64,000 nt of DNA. It comes from Lacticaseibacillus casei DSM 20011 = JCM 1134 = ATCC 393 (lineage in GTDB: Bacteria; Bacillota; Bacilli; Lactobacillales; Lactobacillaceae). Made by a program: the position numbers and the translations under genes. Location: the NCBI RefSeq assembly GCF_000829055.1, contig NZ_AP012544.1, positions 1,426,001-1,490,000 of the forward strand. Direction: 5' to 3'. The notes beneath the pieces were generated by a model that was given only the letters and a program-made list of their open reading frames with translations, was not told where the DNA came from and did no database searches. Shown here piece after piece: positions 52,762 through 60,867 of this stretch; the stretch's first letter is position 1; every line of letters begins with the position of its first letter.

Positions 52762-53148
52762 CTACTTAAGCTTATCCTTAATCGCCGCAGGAACCGAGTC
52801 CGCCGAAACGGTTTGTGGCCCAGCAGTGACCCGTTTTTGCGAAATCTTGGCTTTAACATACGTCCCTGGTGTTAATGGCTTGGGATCAGCCGATTCTGGA
52901 GATGAGAACCCGAGTTTTCGTTCTTGACCATCTTTTGTAATCCAGACGAAATCGTATTCATACGTGTAGTATTGTTTGCCATTCACTTTATAAGGTGAGC
53001 CATCATCATTCTTGGAAGCTTCCTTTTTGCCTTCAGTGACCACGGCATAAGCTTCAACCCCATTATAGGTACTGTTCCAATACTGATAACCAAAAAAGCC
53101 CAAAACGAGAACCGCAAGTAACGCAACCACACCTATAACTCTTTTCAT
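52762..53148 (-). CDS. YxeA-family protein (DUF1093)
   Basis: Product of 128 residues. N-terminal membrane or signal segment (5-21, GVVALLAVLVLGFFGYQYW), then an extracellular beta domain: VEAYAVVTEGKKE, YYTYEYDFVWITKDGQERKL, PGTYVKAKISQKRVT. This is the usual pattern of YxeA/DUF1093 proteins, small OB-like extracytoplasmic proteins of unknown role. ATG at 53148 is preceded by AAAAAGGAGCG. Confidence 0.85.
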   Translation of the reverse strand: MKRVIGVVALLAVLVLGFFGYQYWNSTYNGVEAYAVVTEGKKEASKNDDGSPYKVNGKQYYTYEYDFVWITKDGQERKLGFSSPESADPKPLTPGTYVKAKISQKRVTAGPQTVSADSVPAAIKDKLK

Positions 53149-53463
53149 GGATAATCGCTCCTTTTTGTTACGAACATTATGTCAATCCAATTGAAAAGTT
53201 GCAACTATCTTTACCGCCTTTAGGGTTTTCTTAAATCGTGACAAAAATGTCATGAACGTAAGGTGGACAAGGACTACAGAGGCATCTTCGTTAGTTTCAT
53301 AGGTTCACATACCGTCATTTTAAGGGACGAACAAGGTCTTGATCGAACATTTTTGTAAGATCAAAACACCAAAATAATTACTCATAATTTAGCTTTAATA
53401 CCTTTGCAAGTATCGTCCGGCAACAGGTAATCCCAAAATATCTGAGGATTGTTTGCGTGGCAA
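53149..53463. other. Non-coding region upstream of the YxeA gene
   Basis: About 315 bp. It contains a small TGACA-AAAA-TGTCA hairpin at about 53239-53252 and AT-rich DNA. No gene seen. Confidence 0.5.
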
Positions 53464-53501
53464 CAAAAACAGCCTCGGAGACAAAGATCGTCCCGAGGCT
53501 G
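53464..53501 (-). terminator. Terminator of the small membrane/charged gene pair
   Basis: CAGCCTCGG (53470-53478) and CCGAGGCTG (53493-53501), followed on the minus strand by TTTTTG. Confidence 0.85.
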
Positions 53502-53532
53502 ATATGCCTTCTTGTACAACTACTAAATGGTC

Positions 53533-53739
53533 TTAACGCGCATCTTTGGGTGAATGCTTCACTGGCGGATGACTGTTATTGTTTTTATGCGGGCTGCGTT
53601 TTAGTCGGCTGAAGACTGACTGAACCGCCTTGAAACGTTGCGGATCGCGGCGGGCATTTTTGACAAACTGGCTAAAATCATGATCGCCAATGCCGACTTC
53701 CTGTTCGTCATCTTTTTTATGCTTCAACCAAGGCATCAT
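53533..53739 (-). CDS. Small basic hypothetical protein, 68 residues
   Basis: Hydrophilic (MMPWLKHKKDDEQEVGIGDH ... HSPPVK-like end) with a Lys/His/Pro-rich C-terminus. Not recognised. It overlaps the upstream membrane gene by four bases and is followed by a terminator, which supports a two-gene operon. The second ATG (53736) may be the real start. Confidence 0.55.
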   Translation of the reverse strand: MMPWLKHKKDDEQEVGIGDHDFSQFVKNARRDPQRFKAVQSVFSRLKRSPHKNNNSHPPVKHSPKDAR

Positions 53740-54122
53740 GACACCTCCGACTCCTCGCGCATTCGATGTGAGCGATTGGCCCCTCTCAAAATAAGCAGCA
53801 TAGCAACGACCAACCCAATCAATGCGAAAACACTATAATTAGGAATCAAAATAAAGGCAATAAAGGCACATAACCCAATGATGTTGCCCACTGTAAGCAA
53901 TCGTGAATGTTGACTCACAAAATACGACAGTAGATGAAAAATGATGCCGGGCACGGTCAACCACCACAGATGGTCCGCCCATGTCATCAGCGTTGCGCCA
54001 ACGCTTGTAAAAGAGAATCCGTTGGGCAGAGTTGTCACGATCGCAACAATCAGCATCACAAGGGCAAACGCCCCGTAAATCAAATCATAAAGTGCCGGTA
54101 CTTTTTTAATGGAAATTTTCAA
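53736..54122 (-). CDS. Small integral membrane protein, 128 residues
   Basis: Four hydrophobic helices (LIYGAFALVMLIVAIVTTL; HLWWLTVPGIIFHLLSYF; TVGNIIGLCAFIAFILI; FALIGLVVAMLLIL) and a charged tail. Not recognised. A TATAAT at 54161-54156 lies within the longer open frame, so the mRNA starts near 54148 and the ATG at 54179 cannot be used. TTG at 54122, with AAGGGATG upstream, is the likely start (protein beginning MKISIKKVPALYDL). Confidence 0.6.
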   Translation of the reverse strand: MKISIKKVPALYDLIYGAFALVMLIVAIVTTLPNGFSFTSVGATLMTWADHLWWLTVPGIIFHLLSYFVSQHSRLLTVGNIIGLCAFIAFILIPNYSVFALIGLVVAMLLILRGANRSHRMREESEVS

Positions 54123-54239
54123 GTGTCGATCATCCCTTGTTTTAGCAGTAACTGTATTATACAAGTTTGCAGAAACCATTGCACGATCGTGAGCCGTGAG
54201 CGTTGTTAAATTTTGCGTTAATTTGCAAAGTTGGCTACC

Positions 54240-54852
54240 TTAGTTTTGAGCATCCAAATCGCCGGTATTAAATTCCATATATCCTTCATAATAGTAGGAA
54301 TAATCGATTCCTTTCATGTACAAGGCGCGATCGTTAATCTTGTCAGTTAATGCTGCTGACGATACATGCTTAATTTCCGTCGTTTTGATTGGGCATGTTG
54401 CATTGCCAGCAAATAATCGTCTTTGTCGACCTGTGACCAATCAATGACATAGCGGAGTTCCTGCTTTAATATGAGATCCAACCAAATTCGGGTGGACCGG
54501 CCGTTGCCCTCAAGAAATGGATGGGTGATATTCATCTCAACATACTTTTCGACGATTTCATCGAAAGTTGATTGGGGTAATGTATCGATGTAAGCTAACG
54601 AGGCCTTAAGGAACATTCGCGGCGCAAACTGAAAGTCATTCTTGGCGAGGTTTACAGTGCGAATTTTACCAGCAAAGTCGTAAATGTCTTCGAACAGGTA
54701 ACGATGGATCGCGGCCAAACCTTTAAACGTGCCAACTTCGATTTGATTGATTTCACCTGAATCAAATAGTTTCTTCGCTTTTAACTTGGTTATTTTTTTT
54801 CTTGTCTTGCTAACTCAAGGCTATCAGTGATGCCCAACTTATTCTCTAGCAT
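54240..54852 (-). pseudogene. Fic-family protein, broken by two frameshifts
   Basis: Start ATG at 54852 with GAGGAGGG upstream: MLENKLGITDSLELARQEKK, then TAA. The run of eight A (54793-54800) before the stop would need one more A to continue as ITKLKAKKLFDSGEINQIEV, then AAIHRYLFEDIYDFAGKIRT and the Fic motif HPFLEGNGRSTRIWLDL. Near 54400 a second shift is needed to reach IKTTEIKHVSSAALTDKIND and the C-terminus. The repaired protein would be about 205 residues, a typical AMPylase of Fic/DOC type. The catalytic histidine and Arg are still encoded. The homopolymer shift could be phase variation or a sequencing error; the second makes decay more likely. Confidence 0.85.
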
Positions 54853-54889
54853 TGAGTTCCCTCCTCGTATATTTAAATTACAACCAAGT

Positions 54890-55195
54890 TCTTGGATAGC
54901 TCCGTACTTGGATGTTGCGTGATATTCTCTAGTTGTTCATTGGATTTGGGTCCAACTGGTATAGGCTTTTCCCTCCTGTTGCTAGCTATTGCTAGACTTC
55001 ACCCCGAGACTGCCGCCCAGATGAATCGAACAAGCACAAACCACAAGCTGCGGGGGCTGGAGATCAGTTCGGTGACTCGCGTTTCACCGAGCAGCTACTG
55101 ATCCTCAGACAGACTGCTCATACTGCGAGGAAGTACTGTAGGTTCATAATTAGGGAATATCGCGCAGCGCCCAAGCCTATCCATAAATCAGAACA
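54890..55195 (+). ncRNA. Candidate bridge RNA region of the IS110 element
   Basis: Non-coding leader of the IS110 gene. It contains strong hairpins, for example CGGTGA-loop-TCACCG at 55068-55087 (GGTGACTCGCGTTTCACC) and CTGCGGGGGCTGG nearby. IS110-group elements with a long left end are known to encode a bridge RNA there that pairs with target and donor DNA. The exact RNA boundaries and loops are not determined here. Confidence 0.45.
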
Positions 55196-55213
55196 GAAAG
55201 GAGGTCCAATTCG

Positions 55214-56446
55214 ATGAACTTGAATGTTGGTATTGATGTTTCAAAAGCAAAGCTTGATTACTGTGGCTTGGATTCTGCCAAGAAGGTTATTTTCCAGGAC
55301 AAGACCACGAATACCCCTGACGGGGCCGGCCAAATTGAGAAATTAATCCTGGAATGGGCTAAACGCCAAGATGATTCACTAAAGATCGTGATTGGCATGG
55401 AAGCCACCTCGGTGTACAACATCCACCCCACACTTTACTTTGAACAAAGCTCAGCGCTCAGTGCGTTGGATGCCACTGTCGTCACGTTGAACCCCAAGAT
55501 GACTCATCGTTACAGCCAATTGTTCGATGACGACAAGACTGATACCATTGATGCCTTCCACATCGCAGACTTTCTGCGCATTGGCCGGTATCAAGTGCCA
55601 GTGACCCGCGACGAGAAACACATTGCCTTACAGCGGCTCACCCGCGAACGGTATCACGTCGTCAAACAAATTACAGATGGCAAAAACCACTTCCTCAACA
55701 ATCTGTACTTCCGATTGAACACACTGGAAGCTGAGCTACCGACTTCTGTGTTCGGAAACACGATGATGACGGTGCTTAGCGGTGAAAAGTACACACTGGA
55801 CGAAATCGCTCAGATGCCCTTACAGACGCTTACTCAAGATCTTAACCAATTGTCCCACGGTCGCTTTGGTGACCCAGAGGCGATCGCTAAGGCCTTACAA
55901 AAAGCCATCCGTAGCTCTTATCGCTTGAGCAAGACGGTTGCCGATTCTGTTGACCAGGTCATGGCGATTTACATCAACCAGATCCGGATGTTACAAAAGC
56001 AACTAAAAGCCCTAGACAAGAGCATCACCGACCTGTGTGCCGTCATTGATGGCTCACAGTCAACGCAAAGTATTCCAGGCGTTGGCCCAGTCTACTCGGC
56101 TGGACTACTGGCTGAAATTGGTCAGATTGAACGGTTTCCGAGTGAAGCTAGTTTGGCAAGCTATGCCGGACTGGTTTGGCGCAGAAGTCAATCCGGAAAC
56201 GGTGAGCGGCAACTAACGCCGCGCACGCATAACGGCGATCAGTACTTACGCTATTACCTAATTGAAGCTGCCAACTCGGTAAGAGCGCATGATCCCACAT
56301 TTGCCAGATTTTACGACAAGAAATACCGGGAGGTGCCAAAATATCAACACCGACGTGCTTGTGTCATGACTGCAAGAAAGCTGGTACGCGTGATCTATGC
56401 ATTACTTAAAAACCACGAGTTGTATAAACCAGCCAAAGCGGTCTAG
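55214..56446 (+). CDS. IS110-family transposase (DEDD)
   Basis: Product of 410 residues. The N-terminal RuvC-like DEDD domain has NVGIDVSKAKLDYCG, IGMEATSVYN and DDDKTDTIDAFHIADFLR. A coiled-coil middle is followed by a C-terminal Transposase_20 domain with SIPGVGPVYSAGLLAEIG, FPSEASLASYAGLVWRRSQS and the serine-containing AANSVRAHDPTFARFY. Complete. AAAGGAGG precedes the ATG. It inserts through an RNA-guided recombinase mechanism in its family. Confidence 0.94.
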   Translation: MNLNVGIDVSKAKLDYCGLDSAKKVIFQDKTTNTPDGAGQIEKLILEWAKRQDDSLKIVIGMEATSVYNIHPTLYFEQSSALSALDATVVTLNPKMTHRYSQLFDDDKTDTIDAFHIADFLRIGRYQVPVTRDEKHIALQRLTRERYHVVKQITDGKNHFLNNLYFRLNTLEAELPTSVFGNTMMTVLSGEKYTLDEIAQMPLQTLTQDLNQLSHGRFGDPEAIAKALQKAIRSSYRLSKTVADSVDQVMAIYINQIRMLQKQLKALDKSITDLCAVIDGSQSTQSIPGVGPVYSAGLLAEIGQIERFPSEASLASYAGLVWRRSQSGNGERQLTPRTHNGDQYLRYYLIEAANSVRAHDPTFARFYDKKYREVPKYQHRRACVMTARKLVRVIYALLKNHELYKPAKAV

Positions 56447-56530
56447 CGCGCCAAGCGTCAAGTTAGGGCTTTAGATTCACCTAGAGAAATTACTAAATCC
56501 CTGGGCTGGGGGAAGTATACCCTCTGAAAA

Positions 56531-57077
56531 ATGAAACAAGTCTAGATAATTTGAATCACTCCCTTGACTTCAGACCACAAGTCTCCCGGCTCTGTCCAGC
56601 TACGAAAAAGTCTGTAAAATGTCTTCCGTGAATCCAAAATGCGCCAAACAAGACTGTGTTTAAAGAACCTAAGATTCGAATCACAGGCTGCTTTGTTAGA
56701 AAAATTAGGTTTTGATCGCATACGGTTTAACGGAAACAACAACGCAGTCCGGTTTCCTTATTCACCAGATAGTCCATAACATTTATGGATCTTTATTAAT
56801 TACCTTTAGTATTTTAACCAACTATACAAGATTTTGCCGTTTTAGAACAGGACTAACCAGCGATTCTTCGAGAACCCGAGTGATAGAAGCAATGTTTATT
56901 TTTGCAAAGATGAGTGCCAGCGACCTTTAAGCAGATTGTTATCTGGTGTTACTTTGCGTGGACGGCTAGCTGGTTTGTAGTATGCTCGATCGTGCCCAAA
57001 TTCAAATTGGTCTTGAAAGCAAACAAAAACCGCAACCTTTAAGGACTGCGGAATGCTGTTATATCAACGTTTATCTA
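56531..57077. other. Degraded region between IS110 and tRNA-Ser
   Basis: AT-rich, with many stops in all frames. No gene recognised; probably remnant DNA. Short open frames lack ribosome sites. Confidence 0.5.
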
Positions 57078-57166
57078 AGGAGAGTACAGGATTTGAACCT
57101 GCGCGCCCGCTATAAACGGGTTCGACGGATTTCGAGTCCGTTGCATTACCACTCTGCCAACTCTCC
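57078..57166 (-). tRNA. tRNA-Ser (anticodon CGA)
   Basis: On the minus strand GGAGAGT (57166-57160) pairs with ACTCTCC at the 3' end (57085-57079). The anticodon stem ACGGA/TCCGT encloses loop CTCGAAA, anticodon CGA. There is a long variable arm (GAACCCGTTTATAGCGGGC) and a T loop GGTTCAAATCC. The long arm and anticodon identify serine. CCA is not encoded. Confidence 0.93.
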
Positions 57167-57167
57167 A

Positions 57168-57574
57168 AAACACAAGAACTAGTATAACAAAATGCCTGCG
57201 CTTTGGGAAGCAATTCTCTTGAAATATCACTACAATTTGTTGATAATGGGTTTTACTGTCAAAGTGAGCATTCAGTCAAAAGGTCTCTGGAACGTAACAA
57301 CCAAAAACACGGTAATAATTAACAGGAGCTCGGTTTCCGAAATTAACCTGATTAATTTGAACAATTTGGCCTAAGAAGACCTCGTGAAAAGAAAGTCTAC
57401 GAAATTGCTATGCTGGCGAGAACGATAAAGACGTCATTAATTCATTACAGCTTGCATGACCCCACAGTATTGCATGATTTTATTTTAATGGTTCCATAAA
57501 CACTACAAAAATATTGCTAGGTCATGGCAAAACAACAAGCTGACTAGCGGTCCAATATCTCATAAATTAAGGAG
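57168..57574. other. Intergenic region, no gene
   Basis: AT-rich DNA between tRNA-Ser and the small membrane gene, with no supported gene. Confidence 0.5.
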
Positions 57575-57871
57575 CTAAATTATTAACGCCAAAATGGCTC
57601 CAATAATGAGAATGATGACGTACTTGAAAAGCATAAATAGGCGCATCTCCGGATCCTTTAAAAAAAGAGTATCAATAACAAGACTTGCAAATAAGGTTAT
57701 GAACAGAAGTAGCCTGACATTCGTTTTCTTTCTAACGGCGGCATACGCGAATAACAGAGTAGAAAGACAGAACAAAAAGAGCAAGATCATAAGAATCATA
57801 TTGTAATTCCCAGTAGAACTGTTTATCCATTTATTTAGATTTTCGAAACTGGTCTGTATAAAAGTAAACAT
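57575..57871 (-). CDS. Hypothetical membrane protein, 98 residues
   Basis: Begins MFTFIQTSFENLNKWINSST, with three helices (LMILLFLFCLSTLLFAYAA; RLLLFITLFASLVIDTLF; MLFKYVIILIIGAILALII). Not recognised. ATG at 57871 follows GGGGGAT; a TTG eight codons upstream has no ribosome site. AT-rich and isolated, probably acquired. Confidence 0.5.
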   Translation of the reverse strand: MFTFIQTSFENLNKWINSSTGNYNMILMILLFLFCLSTLLFAYAAVRKKTNVRLLLFITLFASLVIDTLFLKDPEMRLFMLFKYVIILIIGAILALII

Positions 57872-58427
57872 TCGATTATCCCCCAAAACTTTCAATGTAT
57901 TTACACCGCATATCAGCTAGATTGCTAAAAAGTCTAACAACGATGGCCACAGTGTAATCTAGAACGATTCATGATTTGACAAGCTCTTTGATTTTGTCCT
58001 TAAGTAAGCGTGATTCTGTAATGATTTAAGCTATTCTCAAATTATTTAGTATATTAGTAAAGGTGACACCTCAATTCAGCAATAATGATCAGGGTGATAA
58101 AATACGTCACTGATATTTTATGCTTATTTAGCAATAAATGGAAGCGCTAATTTCGTTCCCAATATATAATATAATTAATTTATAGCATATAAAATGATCT
58201 ATTTTTAAATCAAGTATTTTATATCAGCTGCTGGAAGCTCCAATGTTCCTTACTCAGGGAAAACTTCTTCCTTGATGTCCTATTTTCTCTTCAAGTGTAG
58301 TGGCAGTGTCCATATACTCATTCTTTTTGTTGCTCTTCACTCTTCATCAGTCAGCCATTCTTCTGCTCAGTATTGCCTGCTGGTTTGGGGGACAGATAAA
58401 GTTTGCCTGTTTGCATCAACTATCAAA
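57872..58427. other. AT-rich intergenic region
   Basis: About 550 bp with very low GC between 58080 and 58210. No gene or tRNA seen. It resembles a degraded insertion zone. Confidence 0.5.
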
Positions 58428-58465
58428 AGACACCGGTGAGAAAATAACTCACCGGTGTCTTTTTA
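58424..58465. terminator. Strong bidirectional hairpin terminator
   Basis: AGACACCGGTGAG (58428-58440) and CTCACCGGTGTCT (58448-58460), perfect 13-bp stem, with TTTTT on the plus strand and TTTTG on the minus strand. Confidence 0.85.
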
Positions 58466-58522
58466 GTATTTTATTCTGATTTGGATTTCGACAACGCGAC
58501 CATTGAGATCCAGATGCCCGCT

Positions 58523-59317
58523 TTAATCCAGACGATTCAAAAAATCTGTCAAAAAAGCTAAACGCCTTTGCGCCTGCCCAAAAATATCCGGCTGATATTG
58601 CGTGAGCACCTCTTCACCAAAAGCCCTGTGCGCGATGTACTGGTCATAGCGCAGTTCAATTTGAATCGCCGTTATCCCCTGTTGGTGCCCATAATAGCGC
58701 GTGATGTCGCCACCACGAAACGGAAAATTATTTTCGACAGTCCAGCCCTGCTCGATTAACCGATTTGTTAGTGCTTGCCGAAATGTTTTGCTGGAAGTCC
58801 GGTCGTGATCGTTGCCTAAGACAATGGTTTTTGGCTTAACGCCCGGATAATACGGATATTGAGCAAAGCTGTGCAGGTCAATTAAATAAGCATGGCCAAA
58901 TTTTGCTTTCTTTTGATTCAGCAACCTGCTTAGCCGATGGCGGTAAGGCCAGTAAAATATGCGGACGCGTTGCTGCATCTGCGCAGTCGTTAACGGTTTT
59001 GCGTATAGCGGATGGTCAAATGTGTTGCGCTAATAGATGGTGGCTGAGCGATAATCATGGTGCGGTTCGTAAGTCACAGCGCGGTTGGGATCGGCAACGT
59101 AGCGATTGATGTGATTGATCAATGTCGTAAACCCAGCGGCCGGTAAAAAGCGATAGAGTTCAGGCAAGAACCAATCCGTGTTGGCTAACACAGCTGTCGG
59201 CAGCAGCGCCTGTTTCATGGACTCAGGAAGCCAAGTGCCGCTGTGCGGTAAACTAATGACGACCGGTGAATCATAATCCTGATTCAGCACCGAGTAAGTC
59301 GCGTTTTGGTCATTCAA
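58523..59317 (-). pseudogene. N-formylglutamate amidohydrolase-like gene with a nonsense codon
   Basis: Two open stretches in the same frame are separated by a single TAG at 59030. The first reads MNDQNATYSVLNQDYDSPVV, ISLPHSGTWLPESM, NTDWFLPELYRFLP, ADPNRAVTYEPHHDY. The second, after TAG, reads RNTFDHPLYAKPL, AYLIDLHSFAQYP, IVLGNDHDRTSS, GITAIQIELRYDQYI. These are the features of the formylglutamate amidohydrolase family (PHSG, DLHS, QIE). A change of CAG to TAG would explain it. Start TTG at 59317 with GGGGGGG in front. No frameshift is needed, so the break looks recent. Confidence 0.85.
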
Positions 59318-59352
59318 ATATGAACCCCCCCTTATTGCAAACGACGCACCGT

Positions 59353-59389
59353 AAAAAATCAGCACCGAACGATTTTCGCCCGGTGCTGA
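59353..59389 (-). terminator. Terminator behind the DUF960 gene
   Basis: TCAGCACCG and CGGTGCTGA arms (59381-59389 and 59359-59367), followed by TTTTTTA on the minus strand. Confidence 0.85.
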
Positions 59390-59417
59390 CTACCTTTTTA
59401 CTTAATTAAGCGCAACA

Positions 59418-59735
59418 TTACGACTCGCGGTGGCCTTCTTCAGGTAAAAGAATGGTTTGACTCTCACCATCATCATAAGCCATCACGGTGTCCGGGAAGC
59501 TGGGATCGTATGGGAATGGCAGATCCACGGCCATTTCCGTATCGGCCCCTTCTTCACTAAAATGAACCGTCAGCTTGCCTTGATTATTCTGCAGATCAAA
59601 GCGCAGTAAGTTGTTCAGTGGCACCACGCCTTGTAAGTTGCGGTCGATGATCATCCAAATACTATCGATAATTTCGCCTGGCAAGTTCGAAATGACGCCA
59701 AATGTCGCGAATCGACTATGATTTGCTTCAAACAT
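59418..59735 (-). CDS. DUF960-family protein, 105 residues
   Basis: MFEANHSRFATFGVISNLPG, then IWMIIDRNLQGVVPLNNLLR and FDLQNNQGKLTVHFSEEGAD. This pattern is the DUF960 family of Firmicutes, function unknown. ATG at 59735 follows GAAAGGAG; the frame continues 39 codons upstream across the end of ybaK but without support. It lies 17 bp behind ybaK and is followed by a terminator. Confidence 0.8.
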   Translation of the reverse strand: MFEANHSRFATFGVISNLPGEIIDSIWMIIDRNLQGVVPLNNLLRFDLQNNQGKLTVHFSEEGADTEMAVDLPFPYDPSFPDTVMAYDDGESQTILLPEEGHRES

Positions 59736-59751
59736 GACTTGGCTCCTTTCC

Positions 59752-60252
59752 TCAGTCCTGCGTGGCAATATCCGCAAACCGTGCATCGACAAAGTCTGCC
59801 AACACTTTGGGATCAATGCCAACGGAACGGCCGACTTTGCCAGCTGATACAATCATTTGCTGCTGATTTTCGGCCTCTTGACTGATAAAGATCGGGTACT
59901 TGTGGCGTTCATGAATGCCAATCGGTGTGTTAGCGCCGTGTTCATAGCCAGTCGTTTTCACAAGGTCTTTTAACGGCACCATACCCACTTTGCGATTGCC
60001 GGAGACCTTGCTTAGCTTTTTGTAGTCGACATGCCGATCTAAGGGAACAACGCCAACCACTGGCCCGGTCTTGTTGCCGGTCAATACCAGCGTTTTATAA
60101 ATTTGATGTTCCGGAACATCGAGGTGATCGACTTCCAACTGGGCAACGTCGCCCACTTCTTCGGTCGGAAATTCATAAGGCACGTAGGTAATGCCCGCTT
60201 TGTCTAACATTTTTTCGACCAAGGTTTTTTCTGTCTTATGATGTTTAGCCAT
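59752..60252 (-). CDS. ybaK: Cys-tRNA(Pro) deacylase, YbaK type
   Basis: Product of 166 residues of the YbaK/EbsC editing family. Key segments: HQIYKTLVLTGNKTGPVVGV with the conserved lysine, KLSKVSGNRKVGMVPLKDLV, and GYEHGANTPIGIH. It hydrolyses mis-charged Cys-tRNA(Pro). GAGGAGGGGTCGCA precedes the ATG at 60252. Confidence 0.92.
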   Translation of the reverse strand: MAKHHKTEKTLVEKMLDKAGITYVPYEFPTEEVGDVAQLEVDHLDVPEHQIYKTLVLTGNKTGPVVGVVPLDRHVDYKKLSKVSGNRKVGMVPLKDLVKTTGYEHGANTPIGIHERHKYPIFISQEAENQQQMIVSAGKVGRSVGIDPKVLADFVDARFADIATQD

Positions 60253-60339
60253 TGCGACCCCTCCTCACGAAATTTCCATCTGACCTACTTGAAAACCTTC
60301 ACTTAAAATACTAGGGCAATTGCAGCGAAAATACCACCA

Positions 60340-60867
60340 TCAAGCGCCGGTGTATGCCATTAACGTGAACATATCGTAGTCCTTGATCTTATCGCGGCCA
60401 TGTAAGTCGCTTAATTCAATCAAAAAGGCTGTACCAACCACCACACCACCCAGTTGTTCAACTAGGCGAATCGTTGCGGCAATGGTACCCCCAGTTGCCA
60501 GCAGGTCATCACAAACCAGAACCCGTTGACCCGGTTTGATGGCATCCTTGTGTAAATACAGGGTCGCTTCGCCATATTCCAGATCGTAACTGGCCTTAAC
60601 GGTTGGCCGCGGCAGCTTTCCCTTTTTCCGGGCCGGTGCGAAACCAATGCCTAACTTGTAAGCGACCGGGCAACCAACAATAAAGCCGCGTGCTTCCGGA
60701 CCGACGATCATCTCAACGCCTTTGTCCTGGGCATAAGCGGCTATTTCATCAGTCGCTGCGGCATATGCCTTTCCATCTGCCATCAGCGGCGAAATATCGC
60801 GAAAAATAATTCCCGGTTCCGGAAAATCCTTCACACTTGCGATGTAATCTTTAAAATTGATGGTCAT
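60340..60867 (-). CDS. apt: Adenine phosphoribosyltransferase
   Basis: Product of 175 residues for purine salvage. PRPP-binding motif [19 protein letters not shown], plus [20 protein letters not shown] and [15 protein letters not shown]. Its ATG overlaps the recJ stop (ATGA), the conserved recJ-apt pair. Confidence 0.96.
   Translation of the reverse strand: MTINFKDYIASVKDFPEPGIIFRDISPLMADGKAYAAATDEIAAYAQDKGVEMIVGPEARGFIVGCPVAYKLGIGFAPARKKGKLPRPTVKASYDLEYGEATLYLHKDAIKPGQRVLVCDDLLATGGTIAATIRLVEQLGGVVVGTAFLIELSDLHGRDKIKDYDMFTLMAYTGA

Larger units (their letters stand above)
54880..56530 (+). mobile_element. IS110-family element (ends not defined)
   Basis: A transposase gene with about 330 bp of leader and a short tail. 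IS110 elements have no or minimal terminal inverted repeats and usually no target duplication, so exact ends cannot be read from one copy. The left side lies just behind the fic start region and the right side near the GC-rich GGGCTGGGGGAAGTATACCC at 56498. Confidence 0.6.

Noticed and set aside
57078..57166. tRNA-Ser as the attachment site of the prophage
   Set aside because: It is 28 kb away from the prophage edge, and no duplicated 3' tRNA fragment is seen.
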